In this document: piece by piece, positions 10,690 to 22,491 of the stretch | Numbering within the stretch: the first letter of the stretch is position 1 | How the letters are laid out: each line of letters begins with the position of its first letter | NCBI GenBank assembly: GCA_004519485.1 | Contig: CP038111.1 | Span: 440,001 to 504,000 of the forward strand | From: Nannochloropsis oceanica | Taxonomy: Eukaryota; Sar; Eustigmatophyceae; Eustigmatales; Monodopsidaceae | Direction of reading: 5' to 3' | DNA length: 64,000 nt | Notes under the pieces: generated by a model | What the model saw: the letters and a program-made list of their open reading frames with translations, nothing else | The model's database searches: none | What the model was told of the DNA's origin: nothing | Translations under genes and position numbers: made by a program

Positions 10690-12930
10690 CTATCCTTGCG
10701 CCAAGCCCATCGCCATCTCTTCTTCCCTCACATCCTGCCCCTCCTGCTCATCATGCGCCTTCCCTCCTCCATGACCACCGTGGCCCCCTCCTCCCTTCCC
10801 CGCCGGAATCCCCAAAACCTGCCGAATTACAAACATGGTCACCGGCACGGCCAAGAATACCCCCTGCAACCCCGCCAAATGCTCCATCACATACAAAGCA
10901 CTCACGATCAACACCGGATGTAATTTGACCGTGGCCGAGTAGATCAAGGGACTGAGGCAATAAGCCTCCACGACGTGAATCCCAATCACCATCAGGATCA
11001 CATCAATCATCTTCCCCACACCGTACTCACTCACCGCCACCAATGCCATTGGAAACGTACTGAGGAAGACCCCAAACACGGGGATAAAGCTCGTAATCAA
11101 TACCACCAAGCTCATAAACCCGTACCCAGGAATCTTCAACAAAATCAACCCTAAAGTCGTCAACAGCGTATTTACCAAGGCAATCACACTTTGTACCTCA
11201 AAACTCTGGCCAACCAGCCGCCCGAAAGCCGCCACCTGAGGCGCTAGCACGTTGTACGCAAAGCCAAATCGACTCTTTCCCAATCTTTGCGTCCCCTTTG
11301 CAAGGCGTGGCAGGTCCCATATAATCATGAAGGAGAACAAAAGAGACAAGACGCCTTTGTAGACCAGTTTCGTGCTACTTGTCAACAGCTTTTGGATGAC
11401 GTAGTAGGCCTGTTTAATATATCCCTTCAAGGAATACTCCATCAACTTGGCAAACCTCCCCTTCCTCACAGCTGTCCATGCTCCAGATGACAACTCGCCC
11501 GCCTGCTGCCCCAAACCCTTCCTCGCCATGGTCGCCGCCGCCGCTGCCGACAACGACCCCGATCCTCCCAAACCACCAGCACTCGAAGATGAGGACGAAG
11601 CCGATAACACCCCACTCGCAAACGCCCGTCCTTCCTCCCCTGTCACAGACAGCAAGAAAGCCTCCAATTTCCCTGACACGTCGGGGCCTAGAAACCCTCT
11701 GATTCCATCTGCCACGAAAAAATACGGGTTCTCACTCTCAACCAGCAGGGCCAAGTAGTTCGTCTCCCCCACCACCCGCGGCACCGTCACTACCGTTAAA
11801 CTTACAAAGCTGCTCAACACCAACACAATGTACGCGCAGGCCCAGAATCGTCTCGGGAGTGCGGGGAGTTTCAAACGTTTTATTATCTCATTCCCTTTCT
11901 TCTCACTCCACCTCACCGCCGACGACCCAATGTAAGACAAAACGAATGTCCCTAAAATTATACCGTAGAAGGACCGCAGCTTCCATCCGAGCCCTAAGAA
12001 GGAAAACCAAACCAATAATCGCTTGAATTCGTCCGAAGCCATCAGGTTTATGAGCACTTGCATATTGGTATCAGAATTCTGGGGCTGTTGGCTAGCAGCA
12101 ACGAGAGAATTGTCCATGACGTCCGTGCCACTACTGCTCCTTGCGCTGCTGGTGGTGCCGGAGACCGTCGCAGCGTTTCGGAGGGTAGTGAGGAAGGAGG
12201 AGGTGGTGGTCGATGGAGAGGAGGAGGAGGAGGACGAGGAGGCGGACGCGCTGGCCACTACAGTCATGCCCATTGACCGGGTATTACTTGTGCTGGGGTT
12301 ACAAGGTCGGAGGCTGCTGCTACCGACTCTACTGGACTTGCTCTTGCCGAAGAAGCCAGGGTGGGTCCTTCGGTGACAGCCCTCGGTCCCTCCCCCACTG
12401 ATGGCTTTGAAGACATTGAAACCCCTGTTTTTATTCTTGTTGTTCACTGCGTTTTTTTCGCCAGACTCCTCGTTCGTCGATACCGCCTCCACTACCATAT
12501 CCTCGGTCGCTTGGCTTGCCTCTGCGCGTGCTATGCCTTCGTGGAGCGGGGCGGCTCCACCGATCGAACGGCCTTTCCAGTCCTCCTCCTTCAAGGCCTC
12601 AACTTGATCCTCCCTTTTGTCATTTCCCCGTATGTTTTGCATTGCGGATGGAATGCCGGGATGCTCCTCCGTAATGCACCATTCCTCTAACGGCGTCGTC
12701 CTGGTGGGGTCAAGCCAGAATGAGGAAAAGCGGAGCTGCTGCCGCTGTAGCTGTTTGTGCTGCTGCTGATGCTGTTGCTGCTGGAAAAGGGGTGATTCCA
12801 CGGGTACAGACGTGGAAACGGCCTTGGAGGAGAAATGAGGCAAGGGTGAGAGGACAAAGGCCTGCATGAACGTCAGGGAGTGGCAGCAGAGTAGGACCAT
12901 GGCGATGGCGGCATACGTGGGAGGTCCCAT
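10690..12930 (-). CDS. AI-2E (UPF0118/PerM) family transporter, plastid-type leader
   Basis: A single exon of about 746 aa. The first about 30 residues form a signal peptide ending LTFMQAFVLSPLPHF, an A-F bipartite plastid signal. A long Ser/Gln/Arg-rich linker follows to about residue 300. The family core then starts with two membrane spans, a soluble stretch and the diagnostic block of hydrophobic helices containing QSFEVQSVIALVNTLL, KIPGYGFMSLVVLITSFIPV, GVFLSTFPMAL and HPVLIVSALYVMEHLAGLQG. The C-terminal tail is Gly/His-rich. Bacterial relatives export autoinducer-2 or exchange sodium for protons; plant and algal members are mostly uncharacterised. The likely site is a plastid membrane. 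The gene is divergent from the RhoGAP gene. Family call firm, substrate unknown. Confidence 0.86.
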   Translation of the reverse strand: MGPPTYAAIAMVLLCCHSLTFMQAFVLSPLPHFSSKAVSTSVPVESPLFQQQQHQQQHKQLQRQQLRFSSFWLDPTRTTPLEEWCITEEHPGIPSAMQNIRGNDKREDQVEALKEEDWKGRSIGGAAPLHEGIARAEASQATEDMVVEAVSTNEESGEKNAVNNKNKNRGFNVFKAISGGGTEGCHRRTHPGFFGKSKSSRVGSSSLRPCNPSTSNTRSMGMTVVASASASSSSSSSSPSTTTSSFLTTLRNAATVSGTTSSARSSSGTDVMDNSLVAASQQPQNSDTNMQVLINLMASDEFKRLLVWFSFLGLGWKLRSFYGIILGTFVLSYIGSSAVRWSEKKGNEIIKRLKLPALPRRFWACAYIVLVLSSFVSLTVVTVPRVVGETNYLALLVESENPYFFVADGIRGFLGPDVSGKLEAFLLSVTGEEGRAFASGVLSASSSSSSAGGLGGSGSLSAAAAATMARKGLGQQAGELSSGAWTAVRKGRFAKLMEYSLKGYIKQAYYVIQKLLTSSTKLVYKGVLSLLFSFMIIWDLPRLAKGTQRLGKSRFGFAYNVLAPQVAAFGRLVGQSFEVQSVIALVNTLLTTLGLILLKIPGYGFMSLVVLITSFIPVFGVFLSTFPMALVAVSEYGVGKMIDVILMVIGIHVVEAYCLSPLIYSATVKLHPVLIVSALYVMEHLAGLQGVFLAVPVTMFVIRQVLGIPAGKGGGGHGGHGGGKAHDEQEGQDVREEEMAMGLAQG

Positions 12931-13593
12931 GATACTCTTTCGTTGGCGCTTGGTCTATCGGGCAAACAAGGGGCACGAGAACGGAGCAGGACACACTGGC
13001 GATGACAAAGTGACCTCGCGCTTGTAATGGCTGCGCAAGCAGTGCCTGTTTCGGTTTGTTTGTGCAGAGGGACAGGGCAATATCAACGTCAATGTACGTG
13101 CTTTCGCTGGGAGGCATCGGATAGATAGCAAACGTCGACGCACACCCCTGAGCGAGAAAACGCAGAGTAAAGCTGGAAGAATGAAACCTGTGGGCGGGTA
13201 AGACGGTGGTCCAGCGGCCGCGGTTGGGGAGGAAGCAGCATGCACATCGCATGAGAAACGATAGGAAGCGAAGCTGAGGCAGACAGGGAGGAGGACGAGT
13301 TGAAGGGGCTGCTGTCTGCTCTTTTCTCCTTGCCGCTTGTCGGCAGTTGGGAAGCAGGCGTTCCTATGCCAGTGATCTACCTCCACGTTTTGCACAGTTT
13401 TTCCTACCTCACACATCATACCATGTACACAATAGTTCGCTTACTAAAGTCCCTTCTTTTCTTCCTACACAGGACGTGACCTGGTCGTCCGTCTGCCGCC
13501 AAAGCCAGGCATAGGATTGGAGTCTCTCAGAAAACTGGCCCATAGCCTGCTTTGGAAAAACGACGGGTACGACCTATCAGCGGGCAATCACGC
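12931..13593. promoter_or_regulatory. Divergent 5' region, AI-2E transporter / RhoGAP
   Basis: A 663-bp space lies between outward-facing starts. A pyrimidine tract ending CTACACAG at about 13464-13471 looks like a 3' splice site, so the RhoGAP gene could have a 5' UTR intron. The long minus-strand frames here lack recognisable protein features. Confidence 0.45.
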
Positions 13594-16500
13594 ATGTATT
13601 CGGGCGCGATGAAGGGCGAAGACATATATGACGACATTCTGTACGTGGATGAAGGGGAGGGAGTGGCGGCAGGGATGGACGAGTCCAGGTTGCCTGTGGC
13701 ACCAAGACCGTTTCGAGTCGATGACCGGGGCGGAGGTGGGGAGAGCAGTGACGAGGATGGGAGCAGCGAGGGCTATCCCGATGAGGAAGAAGATGACGAT
13801 GACGAAGAACTGGACGATGATGCGTATGACTCAGATGTGGACGACATGGATGAGGATGATTCGTTGATCTCCGCCTGGGACCGTGAGTTGGGGATGACAA
13901 GAGGAGGACAAGGGATCCGAGGAGGCTTTGGCGGCGCGCGCCAAGATTTTCTAGAGCTCTCACATAGCTGCATCAAGGAGGGGGGGGAGTTGACCACAGA
14001 GTTTTCGTTTGATGTCACCCCGGGTCGGCGGCGGAGCACATTGCACCAGACGTTTACACAGAGCCTGTTGGAGGAGACCAAGCAACGACAACGACAACGA
14101 GACAACTTTGAGAGGGAGCGTCTCCGTCGTGCCGTCTTCATCCTGCAACGCGGCTCCAGCCTGAAGAAGAAGACGGAGCACGAAAAGACGTACAAAGATC
14201 GTTTTCTTTTCTTGAGCAATGATCTTAAATCCCTGTCTCTGGCCAAGTCCAGTCAGACGAGACATAAAGCCAAAGTAAGTAGACGGGCGATTTTCCTTCC
14301 TTCATTCTCTCCTCTCTCCCTTCCTCCCTTTCTCCATTCCTCCCTTTCTCTCCCTTCCCATACTGTCCGTTTCATTGTAAAAAGCAAGCTCATATCCATA
14401 GCTTTCCCCTGGACTAACGTGTGTCTTCTTTTCTTCCCCTTTCCCCTCTCACCTCCTCCTCTGTAACCACAAGGTTTTGGTCTCTATCAAGGGCGGTCTA
14501 CACGCCACGCGCGGTGGTCCTACCCTCCGCCATCGAAAAGATGCTGAGCATGTCACTTTCCACAACACTACCTTTTCGTTGCATATTCCCAAGGGGAAGG
14601 ACGTGGGGAGCGTCAGTAGTTACAGTGGTGGACCAGCATCAGCTCCAGCAGTAGCAGCAACAGCAGCAGCAACAGCAGCAGCAGCGGGAAGTGAAAAGAT
14701 TTTAGACATTTGGTGTAGGTCGGATGGAGAGTGTGAGGAGTGGTTGAAGTACTTACCGTTAATCGTGGAAGCGATGACCAATCCCTCGGTCGGACCCCGG
14801 GAATTGATCTGGAGTGAGGAGGTGGAAGAGGGGGAGGAAGGAGGGGAGGGAGGAGGAAAAGGCGGAGGAGGAGGAGGAGGAGGAGGAGGAGGAGGAGGAG
14901 GAGGAGGATGGGTTGAAGGACCGAGGCATTACTTGGAGGGATTAGTGGAGGATTTGGGGAGGGGGAGCGTAGTTTGGTACATGGATCAGATACAGAAGAG
15001 GGCGAGGAGGAGAACGAGGAGGAGTGTTCAGAGGGGGGGGGGAAGGAGGGGAGGAGGGGGAGAGATGGGAGCGGCGGTGCTGGCGGCGACCGCGGCGACG
15101 GCGCCAGCGACAACGACAACGACAAGTAGTAGCAGCAGCAGTAGCAGCAGCAACAGTAGCCACCTACAGAATGCGATGAGAAAAATGCATATGGAGCACT
15201 TACTTCCTTCTGCTGCCGCTGTAACTACTGCTCGCGGAGCCAAGGGCGGCAGCACTACCGGTGGTCTCGGAGGTAGGGAGGGAGGGTACCACAATGCCGT
15301 TGCTAGCCCTGCTGTCCTCCTTCTACACCCTCGTTCCTTGCACGAACTTTTGTCTTTTCACGCGCATCCAATCAAGCGCCCTTTCCATCCGGAGATGTCT
15401 GAGGGAGCGGCAGCAGCAGCCGTGAAAGCTTTCCGTTTAGTAATGCAATATATGGGGGACATTGACGCGGTCGTTCAGGAGGAGGAACAGGACGTGGCGG
15501 GGGAGGAAGGTAGGGAGGTGGGGAGGGGAAGGGTTTCCCCGCGAAAACACTGGAGTGGTACTGCTGCAGGGGGAGGGGGAGGTGGAGGGAGTAACAGTAA
15601 CAGCAGAAGCAACAGCAGGAGTAGCAGTAATGCGGAAAAATACCGCCACCATTCCTCTTCTACCACCACAGCTAGCACTATTTCCGCTGCATTCTCCTCC
15701 TTAGGCATTCACACGTCCATCTCGCCCCCTCCTTCATCTCCTTCTACCTCCATCTCCACTACCACCTGCACTACCATCTCTCCTCGCAGCAATCCCGCTT
15801 CAGCTGCGGCTTATGCTGCTACTTCCGGTGGATTCAACGAAGACACCCTGCAACACTCACTCTTACTTCAGCTCTGTGCCTTGGGACAAGAAGGGGCTCA
15901 GAGAGGGAGGGAGGCCGATTTGCGCAATGAACTGTACGTGGCGTTGATTGCTCAAACCACCTACAATCCCGACCCTCGCTCTCGTTTGAGAGGATGGAGA
16001 CTGCTTGTGGCGTTCGCACATTCCTTCATGCCCGCTGATGACGACTTGAGGGAGTGTCTGGTGTGGCATGCGGATCGAGCGTGTCATCAGTACAGTAATG
16101 CTGCTGATGCTGTTGTTGCTGCTGCTGCTGGTGATGGTGTTGGAGCGTCTGGGGGTTCGCTATCATCGTTGTCGTTGGCAAGTACGGAGGGGGGAGGGAA
16201 TGTAGGAGGGGGCAAGGAGGGAGGAAAGGGTGGAGGAGGAGGAGGAAGTTGGAATGTGAGCGGTTTGGCGTATCATGCACTTGCTTTGTTTAGGGACATA
16301 GACTGGGAGCCACATGGAAGGGAGGGAGAGGGAGAGGAAGGGGGAGGTGCTGGGTGTATCACGCTTGCGGAACTGGCGGCGATTCAATGTTTGGTAGTGC
16401 CTCCTTCTGTGTTTGGCTGTACATTGGAAGAAGTATTACGGAAAGAGTTAATTGTTGCCCGAGGTGGTGGGGGAGGAGAAAGAGTGGAAGAAAGCGAGGG

Positions 16501-17158
16501 AGGAACAGGGGTAGATACACCCGCGAGCGGGTTGTTGTTGGAATCGGGGAATGTGCCTTTGATTTTACAGGTGTTGATCAAGAAGTTTCAGCAGCTGGAT
16601 GGATATCAGGTGGAGGGAATCTTTCGACGGGCGGCTCATACGGACGTGGTGAGTGGGATAAAGAAGAGGTTGGAGGATGGGAGCTACGTCGTGTACGGAG
16701 CTGAGGTGATTGAGACGGGGGACGCAATGGTCGTTGCGGATTTACTGAAAATCTGGTTAAGGCATCTAAGTGAGCCGTTAATACCGATGCGGTTGTACCG
16801 GGCAGCACTGGATGCAGGGCAGGCGAAAGACATTAAGCCAGTGGTGACTTTACTCAATGAAATGCTACCGCCCGCGAATGCGGCGACATTGGTATATCTT
16901 ATGCATTTTTTGAATCACTGCGCGGAGCTGAGTCAATTCAATCAGATGACGTTAACCAACCTTGCGATTGTGTTTTCGCCGAATTTGCTCAGGCATCCAA
17001 GTAATGACCCGATGTTGATGGTCCAGAATGCGGAAAATGAACGGAAATTTGTAATTCAGTTAATGCAGGCCGTTGCAAGTCCTATGTCTCCTTCTCATGC
17101 TCTTCCAAGAGAGGAGGGACGCGGCCGCGGAGAAAGTGGCCAAGGGCAATTAGTGTGA
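13594..17158 (+). CDS. PH-MyTH4-RhoGAP protein (Rho GTPase activator)
   Basis: Two exons, 13594-14274 and 14474-17158, join in phase 0 (donor GTAAGT, acceptor ACAAG), giving about 1121 aa. An acidic N terminus precedes a PH domain (about 175-320) that spans the intron: exon 1 gives KTYKDRFLFLSNDLKSL, exon 2 gives IWCRSDGECEEWLKYLP. A poly-Gly/Ser/Thr linker leads to a MyTH4 domain (about 540-680) with LRNELYVALIAQTTYNP and RGWRLLVAFAHSF. The RhoGAP domain (about 917-1100) has the arginine finger in EGIFRRA, LLKIWLRHLSEPLIP and LTNLAIVFSPNLLR. The MyTH4-RhoGAP pair resembles ARHGAP39/Vilse. Expected role: GTP hydrolysis on Rho/Rac at actin- or microtubule-linked membranes. The TAG at 13543 blocks an upstream extension of this frame. 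Confidence 0.9.
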
Positions 17159-17645
17159 AGAAAGATGGAGGGAGAGAGGAGGAGAGGATGGGGGAAAAGT
17201 GAAGTAATTGTATTTTTGATGAAAACAGCGCACACGAAAAAGATCATGCGATCTTGCGTCTTGGACAGAGAGCGGTAGTTTTCAATGTAGCACAGATAAT
17301 GAATGGGTTATAAACTAAGGCAGTAAAGACGAGGGAGAAAAAGAGACATAAGCCCGTGGGCGGGAAAAGATAAGGAAACGACTGAACGATGATTTCGTGT
17401 CCCTGTACGTGTACATTCTTCTCATGAGTATAGTTTATGCACATGAGTGGGCATGTACCATGTAACTACTCGCTAAGGATGTTTCTCTGCCCACCAATCG
17501 TCTACATTCTGCTCGTTAGGAAGCATTTTGGCAACAGCTTACCCCCCTCCTCCCCCCCGTCCGGTACAACCACGACATCAGCTCAGCTCTCTCATTCCAG
17601 TGTGGAGACCCTTCTTTTAGCTTTTGGTCAGTCTTTCCCACCTCC
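17159..17645. other. Convergent intergenic region
   Basis: The space holds the facing 3' ends of the RhoGAP (plus) and mitochondrial carrier (minus) genes: purine-rich next to the first, pyrimidine-rich next to the second. No gene is seen. Confidence 0.5.
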
Positions 17646-18101
17646 CTACTCTCCAGAAAACATTTTGACAATCCCCTCATATGCCACGAGCAACACTCCA
17701 CTCCCCGGCCCCGCTCGATACAATCGTGCATTTAATCCTTTGAAACAAGCCCGAAGGCCTTCTTCCTGGTACAGCTGGCGCAAGAACGGCAGCACCCAAG
17801 GGAGAGACACTTTTGTATTCACATTTGTAGCCATGGCTGTTGCTCCTCCTCCTCTTCTTCCTCCTCCCCCTACAATCTCTCTCCCTCCTCCTCTTCCCCT
17901 TCCCCCTTCTCCTCCAGTCACCAATCCTCCTCCCCCTTCGCTGCGATACCCACCACCCGTACGGAAACCAATGGCATCACCAGCACCAGCTACACTACTC
18001 ATACACTGCAAGCGTGTCTTACACACATCAAACGGAGTGTTGACCACGGTAGCTACACACCCAGCAACTAGACCAGTGGAAAAGTCATAGACACGACGAC
18101 G

Positions 18102-18134
<33 letters not shown>

Positions 18135-19736
18135 AGAGAAGAAGGAGGATCCAGAATTAGGGAGAGGTGATGTTGGAGGGCAGTACTCACGAATAGACGC
18201 AACACCCCCAAAAAATAAGCCATTCCATAATCCCTGCCTCCACAAATATGCTTCCCATCCTTGGTAGAAGGCACGTAGCCGCCCTCCTCCTTCCCCCCAT
18301 CCTAATCCCTGTCTTGCCTCCCTTGCTCCTCTAGCTCCTCCTGCCGATGCTGCTGCTGCTGCTGCTGCTTCTTTTCCCCATATTTCCAAGGCACATGCGT
18401 AGGTGTTAGAACAGTGCGCGAATTCTCGGGTTTGAAGTCGAACCTTCACGAGCTCGAAAGGCGTATGAAAAAAGGTTTCAGTCAGGCCGGTGAGCATACC
18501 GGCGAGGGTCGCCTGCGTAATGGAGACTATGGGTGAAAGAAAGGAAGGAGATAAGTAATCATGGTCAGAATATCGATCACTCAACCCATGAAATACACGC
18601 GCCCCATACACAACAACTACAGAGTTATAAACGCGAAAAATAAAGCATAGAAAAAGGGTAAAAATTGTCTGGAAGGTACCAGGGCCCCGTCTCATAGGAA
18701 AAGTCGGCGGCCCAACTAAAAACCTGTACCAATCGAAATGTTATATTTGATTTTTTTGAAAAAAGAATCAAAAATTAAAAAAAACAGTTCGAAACATTTC
18801 TATCGCACACAACTTTGACCGCAACAGCCCATGGAAGGAAAACGCTGTCGGGAGATACCAGGTGCTGTTATCTTGAGAAAAAGAGAGGGGGGGCAAGTGA
18901 TGGAAGGGAGAAACAAGGGACGGGACGAAAGCACATGCTTTCTGGAAAAAAAATATTAAGAGAAAATAAATAGACACATTTCACTCCAAAAAATATAAAA
19001 CCAGGAGGAAGGTGAAAGAATTGTCCTTATCCACACACGAGAAATTGAACTTACGCTTGTTATTGGGGGAAGGACCCGATTGTGACGAAGGCGGTTGCAG
19101 TAGGTCTATGAAGAAATCATTCGCACTGAATTTGAGAGCTCGCCTCGGCACTTCCGACAGCAAGGGCGGCAGAAGACCACGATACAGATGGAAGAAACCT
19201 TCGTCTCTACAAATTTGCATGAGCATGCCGGCGACGGTTGGAGAAAAGCGTGGTGGGCGACCGAGCGCATCCGGTTTGGTGATGATGCTGCTGTTGCTGC
19301 TACTAGTAAGGTCAGCGTTCCGCGCCATTTGAAACCGTGTTCGCACCAAGTCCAAGGGATACGTGAGTATGGTCTCTATTATACCGGCTCCACCACCGGC
19401 CATGAGGTTGAGGGTAAAAGAAGAGTAGGGAGGCGGGGATAGGAAGGCCGGCGGTCGAGGAGGCTGGGGATTCTGCGGTTGGCGTACTGGCTCGCCACGT
19501 GCGGATGTAGGTAGGACAAGAGGAAGGGCATACTGCAGCTGCTTAAGGTCTAGGGCAGTGACTGATGGAGCCATGGCAGAATTGTCATTTTCTTTGGGCG
19601 TGCTGCGCATGAAGGATGATGAGGAGGCAAGGGGCGACGGGAGGAGGTCGTCGTCTTGATGTCTTGTTCCTTCCGCCGCCGATTCTGATACAACGTCGTC
19701 ATCGCTACCCCCTCCTCCACCCCGTCGTAGCGGCAT
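17646..19736 (-). CDS. Mitochondrial carrier, 2-oxodicarboxylate (SLC25A21/ODC) type
   Basis: Two exons, 19736-19055 and 18526-17646, join C|TC in phase across a 528-nt intron (GTAAGT donor, CATAG acceptor), giving about 520 aa. Three carrier signatures are present: YPLDLVRTRFQ, TPFELVKVRLQ and TPFDVCKTRLQ. YRGLLPPLLSEVPRRALKF, followed after the junction by ATLAGMLTGLTE, and YRAGPGSGVLLVAYE match the order in 2-oxodicarboxylate carriers, which exchange C5-C7 oxodicarboxylates such as 2-oxoadipate for 2-oxoglutarate across the inner mitochondrial membrane. Odd features are a roughly 100-residue Ser/Pro N-terminal extension, poly-Ser from a CTG/AGC repeat near 18100-18133 and a Gly/Arg insertion before the last signature. 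The start is uncertain; substrate assignment is by similarity only. Confidence 0.83.
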
Positions 19737-20246
19737 GCATACGCCGCTGCGAATGTAGGGTACGCGTGTATAATATCGGTAGTAGTGTCAGATGCAGGCG
19801 CAGATGGAGTTACTTGACGGGACTTGTTTCTTTTGAGTGCACTCTCGACAAGGGCTTTTGATGGCGCATGCCATAGCAGGCCGCACGTGCATAGCTTGAC
19901 GTGGCAATTGTGTTTTCTTGGAAGTGCACCGTCCGGGAGTGTTTTCCGTAATGCGTGCCGAAGCAGGCCGACAAGAGCCATCCAGTACCCTTCCAACCTC
20001 CCCTTATCCCCTCGTGGCCCATAAACAAACTACAAGTCATGGCTTTTCATTTTTACTTCTCGCTCGCATTGTTTCTTTGGTATACTACCAATAGTTCGCT
20101 CGAGATGCTGCGCCCTGGCTGGCCTAAATCAAAAATTGTACATGCTAGGACAAACGGAAGCGCTCCCCGCCCGCTCTCCCTCCCTCCCTTCCTCTACTTC
20201 TACCGAACCTTCACCGTCTTTCGTTTCCCCTAATGTCTTTTGTCAT
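19737..20246. other. Intergenic between two minus-strand genes
   Basis: This space holds the 5' region of the carrier gene and the 3' UTR of PTOX. Short open frames across 19824-20040 lack recognisable features. No gene is seen. Confidence 0.45.
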
Positions 20247-21746
20247 TTACATTCCCCTCTTCGGGTTGTTAAGTGGGTTCAAGGTGTTCGGTGAGGTGAT
20301 GCCTAAGTCCCCCCCGACCTTTTGCATCTCCGCCATGGTCATGAAATGCTCGCGTTCATCGTTGCGGATGTTGACAAAAACATCGTACAACGTGTCGATT
20401 TTGGGCCGACGCCGCTCGGCAGGGGTGGTGGTGTGGAACTCATCAAACATATAGAGGTCGCCTGTGGTCGGAAGAAGGGAAGGGGGGAGGGAAGGAAAGG
20501 GGGTAAGTAGACCGATGGAGGAGGAGTTAGGCGTAGGCAGCTTCTGATTTCCTTGCGAGCACAGGCTCACAAACTGATCAGGTACATTCCCTTAGCCCAC
20601 ACGCAAATACCTGTCTGATAGTACTCCTTAGCCACCTTGGGCGGGGGCAGGCTCTTCAATTCCTCCTCGTGCGTCTCGAGAAACTTGTCGTACGTATCGA
20701 AAGCATGCCTCTCCACCTACAACGAGCGAGGGAAAGAGGGAGGAAAGACAGGGGTAATAAAGAAAAGGCGTTTTAGTAAAAGTGGATCATAATATGTCAA
20801 TGCATAGCCATGCCTTCTAATCCTCAACGTCATCCCTCCCTTCCCCTATCCGTACCTGCTCGTTCAGGTTGTACGCCGTCTCGGGCGAGGCCATATACAA
20901 TGCAATCGCCACCCAATAATAAAAGAAGGCCAGATGCACCGCAACCACTCTGTCCCCCCATTCCTTATTCCCACCCAGCTCTTCCATAATCAGCAAGTGA
21001 TGCAACTCGTTCCAGGACTCGGCGAAGTGGACCTTCATTAAATCCGACCGCCTCCTCCACCCCAATGTCTCATACAGATGCAACACTGAGGTGTAAGCAA
21101 AATACGGAACACGTGCAATGGTCTCCAAGGCATGAAAACGAGCATAATGCCTCTCACCATACAAAGCGAACAAAGCACCTTTAATCGTATCAACGATAGC
21201 CTTGTTGGCATCTGCGACATAGCCAGGGACCTTTCCACCGGAGACGTAGGAGGAGGCAGCGGTATTCTTGCTGCTGGGAGAAGGAATTGGGATGTTCTTG
21301 ATCAGGTTGCTACTACTCCTGTCGCTGCTGCTACCGCTACTGACGTGAGGAGGTGTGATATTGATGTTAGTGGCGGTGGTGGAACGGGCCTCGACTTGGT
21401 TAGTGACGCTGCTCTTGAAAATGGGGAGCTGGTTGAAGCGGCCACTGGTTTTGTTGTGATTGGCCTTCTTATTTTTGTCGTTCTTGTTGCCGCTGCTGGC
21501 GGACATGACGATGCTGCTGCTACTGCTGCTGCTGCCACTTTGAGTGCCGGTGCGTGCACAAGGATTGGTAAGTGGTGGAGGCCGTAGGAAGGCAGCCACG
21601 GAGGAGGAGGAGGAGGAGGAGGAGGAGGACGGCACTACAAATCGTCCCGCGGCCGCGGAGGCCAGGAGAAGGTGAACGAGGATACGGCAGAGAGTTGACG
21701 CACTAGCAGCTCGCCGCTGCTGCTGGTGGTGGTTGTGGTTGTGCAT
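20247..21746 (-). CDS. PTOX: Plastid terminal oxidase (PTOX/IMMUTANS, alternative oxidase family)
   Basis: Three exons join in phase: 21746-20856, 20716-20611 and 20461-20247, giving about 403 aa. The N terminus has a hydrophobic leader (ILVHLLLASAAAGRFVV) and a Ser/Asn-rich transit-like region to about residue 190. The di-iron core has its ligands in HALETIARVPYF, HFAESWNELHHLLIMEELGG, VERHAFDTYDKF and NIRNDEREHFMTM. The short middle exon (106 nt) encodes the helix and loop unique to PTOX rather than mitochondrial AOX, including PPPKVAKEYYQTGDLYMFDEF (split by the intron). It oxidises plastoquinol and reduces oxygen to water in thylakoids, supporting carotenoid desaturation and chlororespiration. 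Donors are GTACGG and GTATTT. It is divergent from the CXC gene. Confidence 0.94.
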
Positions 21747-22491
21747 GGTTTGTGGGAAACAGGTGTGGCGACGAGGGTGTTGTAGTTGAGCTCACAGCAA
21801 GTCGACAGGAGGAGAATAGCCTAGAACAGGTCCCTGAATTTACTTGGTGATATGAACAAAGGTAAGAGCGAGGTGTTTGCGTCGTTGGTAGAATGAGACA
21901 GACAGCAGTACAGCAGGACAGCAGCACATGCGTTTGCAATTTGTTCCTACTCCCCAACGCCGCGCTCTTCAAACAAAACATGGGATGTGACGAACGCCAT
22001 GTGTGGACCCCCTCGGCCTTCGGTGGTAGACGAGTTAAAGCCTTTGAAATTTGAGTCGTTCAAAAGTCAAAAGATGAGGACTCAGTTTACCGGGGGTACC
22101 AGATCATAATCATTGCCTTCCCCGCGGCAGATAGTCCCACCTGCGTTCTAAAAAGGCAGAGATGGAACGGATGCGTGTCTTCTAGGTGTGGGATCGTTGC
22201 GTCCATGGAGCGTGTTTTGTACGAGCTCTGGCTTTTCCCTCCTTTCCAGCATCACCAGGCCGCCAAAAACTTGTTCTTATCCCATCCACCGCCCTGCGAC
22301 CACCATTGCTACGAACGCATGTCCCGCAGACCCTATTGATCACGCTCCTTGCTATCTCCATTCATCATCAAACAGGACAATTGACATCGCGTTTTCCTTT
22401 TTGGTGCCGACCCCAGGGAAAAATCCAATCCCCAAATCATCACCAGCATCACATCCTACGATTGAAAACCAAAAGCTAAGCCACGACAAAC
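21747..22491. promoter_or_regulatory. Divergent 5' region, PTOX / CXC regulator
   Basis: A 745-bp space separates outward-facing start codons and must contain both promoters. No TATA box or named operator is evident. The plus-strand frames at 22186-22577 read into the CXC gene out of frame and are not supported. Confidence 0.45.

Noticed and set aside
10690-12930. Recent bacterial transfer of an AI-2 exporter
   Set aside because: The gene has an algal plastid leader and local triplet repeats, and AI-2E family members are widespread in plastid-bearing eukaryotes.
12710-13419. Minus-strand frames upstream of the AI-2E transporter start
   Set aside because: Cys- and Pro-rich composition with no motif; they overlap the transporter N terminus in another frame and fit a divergent promoter region.
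17646-19736. Two separate half-carrier genes
   Set aside because: Good donor and acceptor sites join them in phase and the combined product has the three carrier repeats in correct order.
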